Assembly: GCF_004115215.2 (NCBI RefSeq) | Contig: NC_041750.1 | Location: 3,658,001-3,722,000, forward strand | Direction: 5' to 3' | DNA length: 64,000 nt | Source: Ornithorhynchus anatinus | Taxonomy: Eukaryota; Chordata; Mammalia; Monotremata; Ornithorhynchidae | Shown: in pieces, positions 48,006 to 58,935 of the stretch | Layout: each line of letters opens with the position of its first letter | Numbering within the stretch: the stretch's first letter is position 1 | Notes under the pieces: generated by a model | Told to the model about the DNA's origin: nothing | The model's input: the letters and a program-made list of their open reading frames with translations, nothing else | Databases searched by the model: none | Made by a program: the position numbers and the translations under genes

Positions 48006-48194
48006 CGAGTCTTCAGCCCCATTTTACAGATGAGGGAACTGAGGCTCAGGGAAATGAAGAGGCTTGCCCAGCGTCACACAGCAGACAAGTGGCGGAGGGG
48101 GATTCGAACCCACGTCCTCCGACTCCCAGGCCTGTGCTCTTTCCACTGAGCCACGCTGCTTCTTACTGTGTGCAGGACACTGTACTAAGCCCTT

Positions 48195-48765
48195 AGGAGA
48201 GTAATAGTAATTAATATGGTATTTGTTAAGTGCTTACTATGTGTCAAGCATTGTTCTAAGCGCCCGGGATAGAGACAAGATAATAATTATTATTATAGTG
48301 TTTGTTAAACACTTACTATGAGTCAAGCACTGTTCTAAACACCGGGATAGAGACAAAATAATAATAATATTTATTATGGTATTTGTCAAGCACTGTTCTA
48401 AATGCCGGGATAGAGACGAAATAATAGTAATATTGATTATGGTGTTTGTTAAGCTCTTACTATGTGTCAAGTATTGTTCTAAGCACCAGGATAGATACAA
48501 GGTAATAATTATTATTATTATGGTGTTTGTTAAGAGTTTACTATGTGTCAAGCATTGTTCTAAGCCCTGGGATAGATACAAGAATTACAATTACTAATAA
48601 TAATTATTATGGTATTTGTTAAGCGCTTACTATGCATCAAGCACTGTTCTAAGCGCCAGGGAAGATACAAGGTAATAATTATTATGATTATGGTATTTGT
48701 TAAGGGCTTATTATGTGCCAGACACTGTACTAAGCGCTGGGGTGGATCCAAGTAAGTGAGCGAGT
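48195..48765 (-). repeat. Tandem SINE 3'-end units, about six
   Basis: Units with the pattern taataattattattatggt, tttgttaagcgcttactatg, tgtcaagcactgttctaag and gggatagagacaa, 70-120 bp each, repeat six times. All share tgtgtcaagca in place of the consensus tgtgccaagca, which shows they descend from one copy. Confidence 0.85.
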
Positions 48766-50975
48766 GAGTGTGGACAAGTCACTTCTCTTTTCTGAACCTT
48801 TGTTTCCCCTTCTGCAAAATGGGGGATTCAATACCTGCTCTCCCTCCCCGTTAGACTGTGAGCCCCATATTCATTTATTCAATCCTACTTATTGAGCGCC
48901 GACTGTGTGCAGAGCACTGTACTAAGCGCTTGGGAGAGGACAATAGAACAGTAAACAGACACATTCTGTTATTCTGTTCTTAATGGAGTTTGAGAAGCAG
49001 CGTGGTCCTAGTGGAAAGAGCCCAGGCCTGGGAGTCAGAGGTCCTGGGTTCTAATCCCGCCTCCACCCCTTGCCTGCTGGGTGACTTTGGGCAAGTCGCT
49101 TTACTTCTCTGGGCCTCAGAACAGTGCTTGGCACATAGTAAGCGCTTCACAAATACCATCATTATTATTATCTGTCAAATGAGGATTAAACGTCTGTTCT
49201 CCCTCCCTTTTCGACTGTGGGACAGGGACGCCTCTCCCAGCACCCAGAACAGTGCTTGGTACGGAGTAAGCACCTAATAAATACCACAGTTATTAATGTT
49301 GTCTGGAACTGCAGGCTGTAATAATAATAATAATAACGATGGCATTTGTTAAACACTTCCTCTGTGCAAAGCACTGCTCTAAGCGCTGTACTTTAAGCTA
49401 GCCAAGAATCTACTCCCCTTTCCCCCCGGCACCTCCTTTTTCCTGAGCCAAGGCAGTGGAAGGGCAAGGGAGAAGAGAAAGAAAGGAAAACAATAAAGTC
49501 TACTTTGCCTGTCTACTTGTTTTGTTTTGCTGTCTCCCCCCTTTTAACTGTGAGCCCCTTGTTGGGCAGGGATGGTCCCTATCTGTTGCCCAATTATAGA
49601 CTCCAAGCGCTTAGTACAGCGCCCTGCACGCAGTAAGCGCTCAATAAATACGACTGAATGAATGGATAAAGTCAGATGGCTTACCTGCTCACTGCTTTTT
49701 CCCCTCTGCTTGGATTTACTGCCTATCCACCAGTTCCAAAAGATGGATCTCGTCCCCTTTATAAATAGCTTCACCCTCCCCCAGTTGGTGAGAATTGGCC
49801 GCTAAAGCCAGTGTGAATGTCAACTGCTCCTTCACGTTAGCCAGCTCACTTCATGTTAATAATAATAATGAGAATAGTTTTTTGTTAATAATTTTTATGG
49901 TATTTGTTAAGCGCTGGGGTAGATACGAGGTCATCAGGTTGTCTTAATCCCCATTTCACACGAATAATTTTAATATTTAATAATAATTCTGGTATTTTGG
50001 CTGTCTCCCCCTCTAGACTGTAAACGGGCAGGGAATATGTCTACCAATCTGTTGTACTGGACTCTCCCAAGTACTCTGCAAATGGTAAGCGCTCAATAAA
50101 TACCACTGACTGATGGACTGAAGTCCCTGGCTCTGTCCATTAGGCCACGCTGCTGCTACTGTGGCATTTATTAAGCGCTTCTTATCGATGCCTGTCTACT
50201 TGTTTGCTTTTGTCAGCCGTCTCTCCCCCCATCTAGACTGTGAGCCCATTTTTGGGTCAGGATTGTCGCTATCTGTTGCTGAATTGTACTTTCCAAGTGC
50301 TTACTACAGTGCTCCGCACACAGTAAGCGCTCAATAAATACGACCGAATGAACGAATGCAGAGTGTCGTACTGAGTGCTGGGGAAGACTGCACAGGGGAG
50401 AGTTGGATCCAGCCAGGGACCCCTGCTCACAGTCTAAGAATAAATTAAGGAGGGGTTTGGCGTCAATAGATGAAATCAGATAAATACAAAAACTATATAT
50501 GAGACACAGCTTTTGACTTCAGAGTCACAGCTTCCCCAAATTCTAAAATCAGCGGAGGTAACACCCACTGCCGCTGCTTAAAATCCTCACTGCGGGGGAT
50601 TTAAACAAATGATTGAAGGGATTTACGTCCATTATTTTGGTCTGTCCACATCCTCTTCCTCGTGAACAGGAAAAGTTGGCCATTGTACTCTCCTACGCAC
50701 TCTGGGAAACAGTGTGGCCTAGCACAAAAAATCACGGGCCTGGGAGTCAGAAGGACCTGGATTCTAATCTCGCCTCCTCCAGGTCTCCGCTCTATGACTT
50801 TGGACTAGTTGCTTCACTTCTCTGGGCCTCAGTTACCTCATCTGTAAAATGGGGATGAAGACCATGAGCCCCATGTGGGACGGGGACTGTGTCATCCACA
50901 GTGAGTTTACAGTCTAGATGACTAATGGGAAACTCCTAAAGGTGAGAAAGCGTCTGTTTGTCAAAGAACACTGGA
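48765..50975. other. KIAA1191-ARL10 intergenic, SINE/L2 pieces and single-copy DNA
   Basis: A reverse L2 end lies at about 48870-48970, a Mon-1 at 48992-49170, L2 tails at about 49545-49665, 50000-50110 and 50215-50360, and a SINE at about 50695-50890. Single-copy stretches at about 49385-49540, 49670-49850 and 50400-50690 show no exon. Confidence 0.6.
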
Positions 50976-53455
50976 AGCAGTCCTCGGGACATAGTAAGTG
51001 CTTAACAAATACAATAATATTAATAATTTTTTAAAAAGCGCTGGGGTAGGTATAAACAAAGTTGACCTTTTATCATCTACCCCAGTGCTTAGAACAATCC
51101 TTGGCAAATAGTAAGCGCTTAACAAATATTATAATAATAATAATTTTTTTTAAAAGCCCTGGGGTAGATACAATCAAAGATGACCTTTTGTCTACCCTAG
51201 AGCTTAGAACAGACCTTGGCATATAGTAAGTGCTTAACAAATACCATAATTATAATAATAATAATAATAATGCGCTGGGGTAGATACAAAGATTACCTTC
51301 TATCTCCCGCAGCGCTTAGAACAGTTCTTGGCCTGTAAGCGCTTAACAAATACCATAATAATAATAATAATTTTTTAAAAAGTGCTGGGGTAGGTAGAAG
51401 CAAAGATGAGCTTGTATCTCCCCCAGCGCTTAGAACAGTTCTTAGCCTCTAGAACTGCTTAACAAATACCATAATAATAATCATCATAATAAAAATAATA
51501 ATATTAAAAGCCCCAGGGTACTTACAAGCAAAGATGAGCTTGTAACTCCACCAGTGCTGAGAACAGTTCTTGGCATATAGTAAGCACTTAACAAATACCA
51601 TAATAATAATAACAATAATAATACTAAAAGTGTTGGGGTAGATGCAAGCAAAGATAACCTTCTATCTCCCCGAGAGCTGAGAACAGTCCTTGGCCTATAG
51701 TAAGTGCTTAACAAATACCATAATAATAATAATAATAATAATAATAACGTGCCGGGGTAGTTACAAGCAAAGTTAAGCTTGTATCTCCCCCAGCGCTGAG
51801 AACAGTCCTTGGCCTTTAGTAATTGCTTAACAAATACCGTAATAATAATAATAAAAAGTGCCAGGAAGGATACAAGTAAAGATGAGCTTGTATCTCCCCC
51901 AGTGCTGAGAACAGTCCTTGGCTTATAGTAAGTGCTTAACAAATACCATAATAATAATAATAATAAAATTGCCAAGGTGGAAGCAAAAATGAGCTTCTAT
52001 CTCCCCCAGCGCTGAGACCAGTCCTTGGCCTATAGTAAGTGCTTAATAAATACCTTAATAATAATAAAAATAAAAAGTGCCAGGGTAGATACAAGCAAAG
52101 ATGACCTTCTATCTCCCCCAGCAGTGAGAACATCCCTTGGCCCATAGTAAGTGCTTAACAAATACAATAATAATAATAATAATATTAATAATAAAAAGTG
52201 TCAGGGTAGATACAAGCAAAGATGACCTCTTGTCTCCCCCAGTGCTGAGAACAGTCCTTGGCCTATAGTAAGCACTTAACAAATACTATAATAATAATAA
52301 TGATGATGATGATAAAAAGTGCCGGGGTAATTACAAGCAAAGATGAGGTTGAGTCTACCCCAGTGCTGAGAACAGTCCTTGGCACATAGTAAACGTTTAA
52401 TACCACAATAACGATAATAATAACACTAAAAGGGTAATGATAATAATACTAAAAGGGTAGATAGAAGGAAAGATGAGCTTGTATCTCCCCCAGCATAGTA
52501 GTAAACGTTTAACAAATACCACAATAATGATAATAATAATACTAAAAGGGTAATGATAATAATAATACTAAAAGGGTAGATAGAAGGAAAGATGAGCTTG
52601 TATCTCCCCCAGCGCTTAGAACAGTCCTTGTCATATAGTAAACGCTTAAGAAATACCATAATAATAATAATGATAATAATGATAAAAGTGCCAGGGGGGA
52701 TAGAAACAAAGATGAGCTTGTATCTCCCCCGGTGCTTAGAGCAGTCCTTGGCCTATAAGTAGCGCTTAACAAATACCATCATAATAATAATAAAAATGCC
52801 AGGGTGGATAGAAGCAAAGATGAGCTTCCATCTCCCCCAGTGCTTAGAACAGTCCTGGGCCAATAGTAAGCGCTTAACAAATACCACAAAATAATAATAA
52901 TAATAATAATAATGATAATAAAAAGTGCCAGGGTAGATAGAAGCAAAGATGAGCTTCTATCTCCCCCAGTGCTTAGAGCAGTCCTTGTCCTATAGTAAGC
53001 GCTTACCGAATACCATAATAATAATAATAATAAAAAAAGTGCCAGGGTAGATAGAAGCAAAGATGAGCTTCTATCTCCCCCAGTGCTTAGAGCAGTCCTT
53101 GTCCTATAGTAAGCGCTTACCGAATACCATAATAATAATAATAATAAAAGTGGCAGGGTAGATAGAAGCAAAGATGAGCTTCTATCTCCCCCAGTGCTTA
53201 GAGCAGTCCTTGTCCTATAGTAAGCGCTTACCGAATACCATAATAATAATAATAATAATAATAAAAGTGCTGGGGTAGATAGAAGCAAAGATAAGCTTCT
53301 ATCCCCCCCCCCCCCAGCCTATAGTAAACTCTTAACAGCTAGCATCATCATCATGATAAAAAGAGTGTCGGGGTAGATAGAAGCCAAGTCGACCTTCCAT
53401 CTCCCCCAGCGCTTAGCAGAGTGCCTGGCACGTAGTAAGCGCTTAACAAAGGCCA
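50975..53455 (+). repeat. 2.5-kb satellite of about 21 units of about 113 bp, derived from a SINE 3' half
   Basis: Each unit reads gggtagatacaagcaaagat, gagcttctatctcccccag, tgcttagaacagtccttggc, ctatagtaagcgcttaacaa, ataccataataataat, then aaaagtgccag. The period is 105-125 bp and 111-115 bp in the most uniform part (52.9-53.27 kb). Units share the diagnostic cagtccttggcctatagtaag, unlike any normal Mon-1 tail, so they form a locally amplified satellite. It ends about 180 bases before the ARL10 start codon. Confidence 0.92.
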
Positions 53456-53634
53456 CCCGCATCTTCCTCCTCCTCCTTATTGTTGTTGTTGGGATGCATT
53501 CTGATTGGTGATGACGGTGCAGCTAGCAATGGGTGGATGGATGGATGGATGGGTGGGTGGGTGGGGTCCCCGCCCCGCTTGGGGGGTTGGGGCTGGGTCC
53601 CGGCGGTGGCCCGGCTCTGGCCCTGCGCTGGCCG

Positions 53635-56600
53635 ATGGGGCCCCGGGCGTTGGGCCCCGGCCGGCGCCTGCTGCTGCTGCTGGTCCTGGGGGGGGTGGCC
53701 GCCGCCGCCGGCCTGGCCTCCGCCCTCTTTGCCCTCTGGAAATCCTACTGCCGTTCCCGTCCCCCCCGCCCCCAACCCCGGGAGGTAAGGCGGGCGGTGG
53801 GCAGTGGGCGGTGGGCATCCTCCAGGGAGGGGGATGGAAGTGGGCATCCCCCAGAGGTGGGCGGTGGGCATCCTCCAGGGAGGGGGATGGAAGTGGGCAT
53901 CCCCCAGAGGTGGGCGGTGGGCATCCTCCAGGGAGGGGGGTGGAAGTGGGCATCCCCCAGAGGTGGGCGGTGGGCATCCTCCAGGGAGGGGGGTGGAAGT
54001 GGGCATCCCCCAGAGGTGGGCCGAGGGCATCCTCCAGAGGGGGGCCGGATGGTGGGCAGCCTCCGGAGATGGGCAGTGGGCAGTGGGCATCCCCCAGAGG
54101 TGGGCGGTGAGCATCCTCCGGAGAGGGCGGTCGGCATCCCCCGGAGGTGGGCCGTGGGCATCCTCCGGAGAGGGGGCTGGGCGGTGGGCATCCTTTGGAG
54201 GTGGCTAGAGGAGCTTGCTGGTATTAGGGGGTAAATCCTGTATAATGAGATCAGACAAATTGGTTTTCCACATGAGATTCACCATTTTTCATGGTGGGAG
54301 AGCAGGAGGCTTCTGGCCATTGTGTAGGTGAGGAACCTGAGCCCAGAGAGGTAAAGAGACTTGTCCACGGTCACACAGCCGGCCTCGGTCGGAGCAGGGA
54401 TTAGAACCCGGGTCCCTGGCCCCGGGCCCGTCCGTCCCTCCCAATGCCCCCGTGGTCCCTTGGCAGCTGGCTGGGGACGAGCGTCAGGTGCTGGTGCTGG
54501 GCCTGGACGGGGCCGGGAAGAGCAGCCTCCTCCGCTGCCTGGCCGGACAGGCCGCCGAGGGCCACACGGCCCCCACCTGGGGCTTCAACTCCGTGCGGCT
54601 GCCCACCCGGGCTTTCCGGATGGACCTCTTGGAGGGTGAGCCCAGCCGACGAGGACCGGGGTGGGAGGCCGAGGCGTGGGAGGCCGAGGGGAAGTAGGAC
54701 AAGGGGTGGGAGGCCGAGGGGCAGGAGGCTGAGGGAAAGTAGGCCAAGGGGTGGGAGGCTGAGGGGCGGGAGGCCGAGGGGCAGGAGACCGAGGGGTGGG
54801 AGGCCGAGGGGAGGGCAACTGAGGGGCGGGAGGCTGAGGGGAAGTAGGCCGAGGGGCGGGAGGCCGAGGGGCGGGAGGCTGAGGTTCAGGCGGCCCTGGG
54901 GTAGAAGGCCGTGGACCGTGGAGGCCGAGGGGAGAGACTGGAGGTAGTAGTAGTCGGTCGGTCGGTCAGTCGTATTTATTGAGTGCTTACTGTGTGCACG
55001 GCTCTGTGCTTGGCAGAGGACAATAGAACGCTATAACAGATATATTCCCTGCCCACGAGTTGCCAGCCCATCAGTCGATCGTATTTACTGAGCACTTCCT
55101 GTGCGCAGAGCGCTGTATCAAGTGTTTGGGAGAGTACCGTACAGCAATCTCTGAGGCCCAGAAAAGTGACTTGCCCAAGGTGACATAGCAGGCGGGATTA
55201 GAACCCAGGTCCGCAGCGAGGGGCCGGTTGGACGCTCCGTGCCCCTCCCCGGGCGGAGGGTGTGACCGTAGTCCCCTCGTCCGCCCTCAGTGGGGGGCGG
55301 CCAGAACCTGCGCTTCTACTGGAAGGAGTTCCTGAGCCAGGCGGACGTCCTGGTGTTCGTGGTGGACTCCGCCGACCGGCCGCGCCTCCCCTGTGCCAGG
55401 CAGGAGCTGCACATGCTCCTGGCAGAGGACCCTGACCTCCCGGTGCTGGTCGTCGCCAACAAGCAGGTGGGCATCGGGCACCGGGGAGGCACAGCCAGGA
55501 TGTAGGGGCTTGGGGCAGTTGGTCTGGGGGAGCCCTCGCCCCCGTCCTCCTCCGGAACTCACCTGGGAAGGCTTCCGGAGGAGGTGATGTGCTGGGGAGG
55601 CTTCCTGGAGGAGGTGGGCTTTCGGAAGCCCCCGACGATGGGAAGCGAGGCCTGGAGGACCCAGAGGGGGAGGGATGAGGACGATGGCTGTGGTGTTTGT
55701 TAAGCGCTGACCTTGCGCCGGGCACTGTAGTAAGCGCTGGGGTGGATACTAACAAATCGGGTTTGGACACAGTCCCTGTCCCGCCTGGAGCTCCGTCTCG
55801 ACCCCCTTTTTACAGATGAGGTGATTGAGGCCCAGAGAATAATAATAAAACCGTGGTATTTGTTAAGCGCTGACTTTGTGCCAGGCACTGTTCTAAGCGC
55901 TGTAGGGGGGATACAAGCAAATCGGGTCGGACACTGTCCCGCATGGGGCTGAGTCTTCATCCCCCTTTTACGGATGAGGGAACTGAGCCCAGAGAAGTGA
56001 AGTGACTTGCCCAAGGCCATGCAGCAGGCAAGTGGTGGAGCCGGGATTAGAACCGATGACCGGCCTCCCAGGCCCGTGGCTCTAGCCGCTATCCCATGAG
56101 GGTGGGGCTTGGTTAGGACCCCACATGGACTGACAACTGGATTGGGGATCGAATCGCTCCTCGGTCTGTGCGATCCTTAGGGCGGCGGAGAAAGCAAGAA
56201 TTGGGGAGTGGGAGAGTCAGGGTCCCGCCTAGGCTGCAAAATGGAGGCGCTTCTCCATTAGAAGCCTGACCTAGTGGAAAGAGCACAAGCCTGGGAGTCG
56301 GGAGGACCTGGGTTCTAATTCCGGCTCCACCATGTGACCTTGGGCACTTCTCAGGGCCTCAGTTCCCTCATCTGGAAAATGGGGATTGAGACGGTGAGCC
56401 CCACGTGGGACGGGGACCGTGTCCAACCCCATCTGTCTGTGTCCACCCCAGCGCTTAGGACAGTACCTGGTACATAGTAAGCGCTTGACAAATACCATTA
56501 TTATTACACACCGTTGCCCCCTTTTGCCAAGCGACAGGCAGTGGAGGAAAGAGGAGAAAATGAGTCAAGCCGCCCCTCTCTTCCCCTTTGGGGGAGGCCC

Positions 56601-56949
56601 CACCCTTCTGGCAAGGCCTCATCCACCCACGTCCTCCTCTCAGTCGGCAAAGCTGGAATTCCTTCCAGCCGGCGGGGCAGCCCAAGCCCCGAGGAGTGGG
56701 CGAGCACGGGTCCGAGCCCCGAGTGGGTTTTCCGCAATCCATCCGGTGTTTCCGCCCCCCGCCCCCCAGGACAAGAGCGGAGCCCTGAGCTTGGACGAGC
56801 TACAGCGGGAGCTGGATCTTCACGGCTTCGACGGGCAGCGGGAGTTCTTCCTCCTCCCGACCAGCGTGGCCCCGGCCGGCCCCGGGGCCGCCGCCCCCTA
56901 CGTCCTCCACGTCCGGACTCTGCTGCTGGAGCTTCTGTCCCAGGCTTGA
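53635..56949 (+). CDS. ARL10: ARF-like GTPase ARL10, four exons
   Basis: ARL10 is an atypical ARF-like small GTPase whose cellular role is little known; reports place it at membranes. Exons: 53635-53784, 54467-54635, 55291-55466 and 56770-56949, all GT-AG, giving 224 residues. Residues 11-35 form a hydrophobic segment ([20 protein letters not shown]), a likely membrane anchor. The P-loop is GLDGAGKSS. The switch I region is [10 protein letters not shown]. The G3 region reads [14 protein letters not shown], where the ARF DVGGQ glutamine position is Gly. G4 is NKQ|D, split across exons 3 and 4. The human protein (about 244 aa as I recall) has an acidic linker after the membrane segment that is missing here. 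Position 2 is Gly but position 6 is Leu, so N-myristoylation is doubtful. Two introns contain tandem arrays. Confidence 0.95.
53785..54210. repeat. 53-bp minisatellite in ARL10 intron 1
   Basis: The unit gtgggcatcctccagggagg plus ggatggaagtgggcatcccc plus cagaggtgggcg repeats with exact 53-bp period (starts at 53811, 53864, 53917, 53970), then degenerates into shorter gggcatcctccgg pieces up to 54210. It starts right at the exon 1 donor. Open frames on both strands through it are artefacts. Confidence 0.9.
54645..54935. repeat. Purine-rich minisatellite in ARL10 intron 2
   Basis: A basic gggaggccgagg/gggaggctgagg unit of about 12 bp repeats some twenty times, with an occasional ggaagtaggcc variant. 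It begins at the intron 2 donor. Confidence 0.88.
55680..56095 (-). repeat. Two reverse SINEs in ARL10 intron 3
   Basis: A partial reverse copy at about 55680-55840 is followed by a fuller one at about 55845-56095. Both use the older cgggtcggacac-type CORE rather than the cccacgtgg variant of young Mon-1. Confidence 0.75.
56270..56512 (+). repeat. SINE in ARL10 intron 3, forward
   Basis: A copy with a short head (gacctagtggaaagagc), CORE and an L2-like tail ending in attattattaca. It lies about 260 bases before ARL10 exon 4. Confidence 0.78.
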
Positions 56950-57810
56950 CCGGTTCTCTAGTTGACCGCCCCCGGCCCCCCGTGCCGAGAGGAATGAGCA
57001 GACCTGGCGGCAAGACCCTGGCTCAGGGAAGATGGTGGCCCTGGGACCGGCTTGGCCTTTCCTCCCTCCCTTGCCTGTGGGGACAACGGTGCCACCCTGT
57101 CTTTTCTGGGCAGGAAGTGTCCTTTCCGGTGACTTTTCCCCTCAGTGGCCGCCGACCGTGGCCAGCGTCTGGCAGCACGAGTAGGCTCCGGCCCGGTGTC
57201 TCTGGTCAAGCCAGGGGGCTGACGGGATTGCCGGCAGTCGCGCCTGGATTTTCCTGCCTGTTCTCCTCCAGACCCGCATGTTCTCCTGGGGTCCTGGCCC
57301 CCGAAACGCCTGGGAAGCAAGATGTCCCCCAGTTGCCCACGCCCGCTCTGGGGGAACCGCGGCTTCTCGGTCGTGCCCAGCTGCCGTCCGCTGACAGCGG
57401 GCTCACCTCAGCCTGGCAGAGAACTGCCATTCGCCCCACTCCGCTCTTGCTCTGTCAGTCGATCGACGGGTGATATTTCTTCAGCGTTTGGTGCGTGGCA
57501 CGTTGAGGAAGGCAGCCCTAACTCAAGGCCTGGAACAGTGGGTGACTTGAACGAGTCCCCCGTCCCCTCGGTGACAAAGGAACCCGACGTGTGATGTGAC
57601 GCGTGTAGGGGTCCGGAGGGGCCTATGCTGGGGTCGCGGCACCCCGCCCCCTCTCCCCGAGAAACAGCCTCTTCCCCCTCCCTGCCTGAACCAAGAGTAG
57701 GGGGCTCTTCGCCCTCACCCCTTTCCCCATCCTGTGACGTGAACGTCCCCTGCAGCTCGTTTTCCCAGATTCCCTCTGTACCCAGTGGAGGCCCGGAGAC
57801 TTAGGAGGGA
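56950..57810 (+). other. ARL10: Probable ARL10 3' UTR, single-copy
   Basis: A repeat-free stretch follows the ARL10 stop codon up to about 57810, where SINE pieces begin. I found no AATAAA or ATTAAA in it, so the 3' end of ARL10 is not located. Confidence 0.4.
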
Positions 57811-57814
57811 AAGG

Positions 57815-58356
57815 GATAATAATGAAGAATCGTTGTAGTCTCTGCTAAGCGCTTATTATGTGCCAAGCGCCCTATAAAGCGCTTGGGTATCCACACGATA
57901 ATCAGGTTGGACACGGTCCTTGTCCTAAATGGGGCTCGCAGTCGAAGGGGGAGGGAGAACGGGTATTTAAGCCTCGTTCTACAGATGAGGAAACCGAGGC
58001 CCGGGGAAGTTAAGTGACTTGCCCGAGATCAGCGGGCATGGGAAAAAGCTGAGATTATTATTACCATAATGATATGATAATAATAATAATGGTATTTGTT
58101 AAGACCTTACTATGTGCCAGGCACTATACTAAACCCTGGGGTGGATACAAGCAGATCCGGTTGGACACATTACAAGTCTCACACAGGGCTCACGTTCTTC
58201 ACCCCCATTTTACAGATGAGGCAACTGAGGCAGAGAGAAGGGAAATGGCTTGCCCAAGGCCACGCAGCAGACGAGTGGCGGAGCGGGGATTAGAACCCTT
58301 GACCTTCTGACTCCCAGGCCCGTGGGCTTTCCACTAGGCCACACGGCTTCTCAAGT
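57815..58356 (-). repeat. Two reverse SINEs between ARL10 and NOP16
   Basis: A degraded copy at about 57815-58050 and a clearer one at about 58075-58355, ending in aggccacacggcttctca. Both are older MIR-like copies. Confidence 0.75.
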
Positions 58357-58384
58357 CTCACCTAGGAGCATTCCAAGGGAATAG

Positions 58385-58460
58385 AATATGACTGTGTGTG
58401 TGTGGGAGGGGGGAAAAGAGACAGGAGAGGGGGAGAGAGACAGAGAGAAAGAGGCTGGGG
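58385..58460. repeat. Short (TG)n and (GA)n microsatellite
   Basis: tgtgtgtgtg is followed by a purine run rich in gagagaga. It lies downstream of the NOP16 3' end. Confidence 0.7.
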
Positions 58461-58716
58461 AGAGATGTGAAAGAGATTCTGCTATTTCTCCTCCCACACC
58501 ACACCACAGTGCCTCCAAGCATCTTTTCCCCCCTGCTGCTGACACCCAGGAAAGAGAGACGGGAAACAGGAAACCCTAGCCCCCGGGATGTCGATTCCCC
58601 CCTGTAACCCTGTCCCGACCACAGGGAATCGTCCCACCCTCGACCCAGCCCAGGGCCATTCAACCCCAGCCTGGCCCCAGAGCCAGCCAATTCCACCACG
58701 GGCAAAGAGAAGAAGC

Positions 58717-58722
58717 TTTAAT
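58717..58722 (-). promoter_or_regulatory. NOP16: Polyadenylation signal (ATTAAA) for NOP16
   Basis: The minus strand reads ATTAAA about 215 bases after the NOP16 stop codon. Variant signal, placed by position. Confidence 0.55.
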
Positions 58723-58935
58723 CGGTCCACGGGCCAGCCAGACCTGCCACCCCCGGCGCGGGAGGTTCGCTCTCGCCCTCTCGGCTGGGCCCGGCGGGAG
58801 GCGTGCTGAACAACCAGACGGACTTCAGTTCTCGCCTCTTCCCTCTGGAGAGCCAACTGGCTGGGAGCCGGTGCCCACAGGGAACCCGTCCGTCCCCCGG
58901 CCTCTGCCCGCCGGGGGATCCCACCTTGGGCCCGT

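Noticed and set aside
50975-53455. CRISPR-like regularly spaced repeats
   Set aside because: A vertebrate satellite: the whole unit, not only a repeat portion, is conserved from copy to copy, and no cas genes are present.
53443-54234. Pro- and Gly-rich frames on both strands across ARL10 intron 1
   Set aside because: They come from the 53-bp minisatellite; only the first 50 codons of one plus frame belong to ARL10 exon 1.
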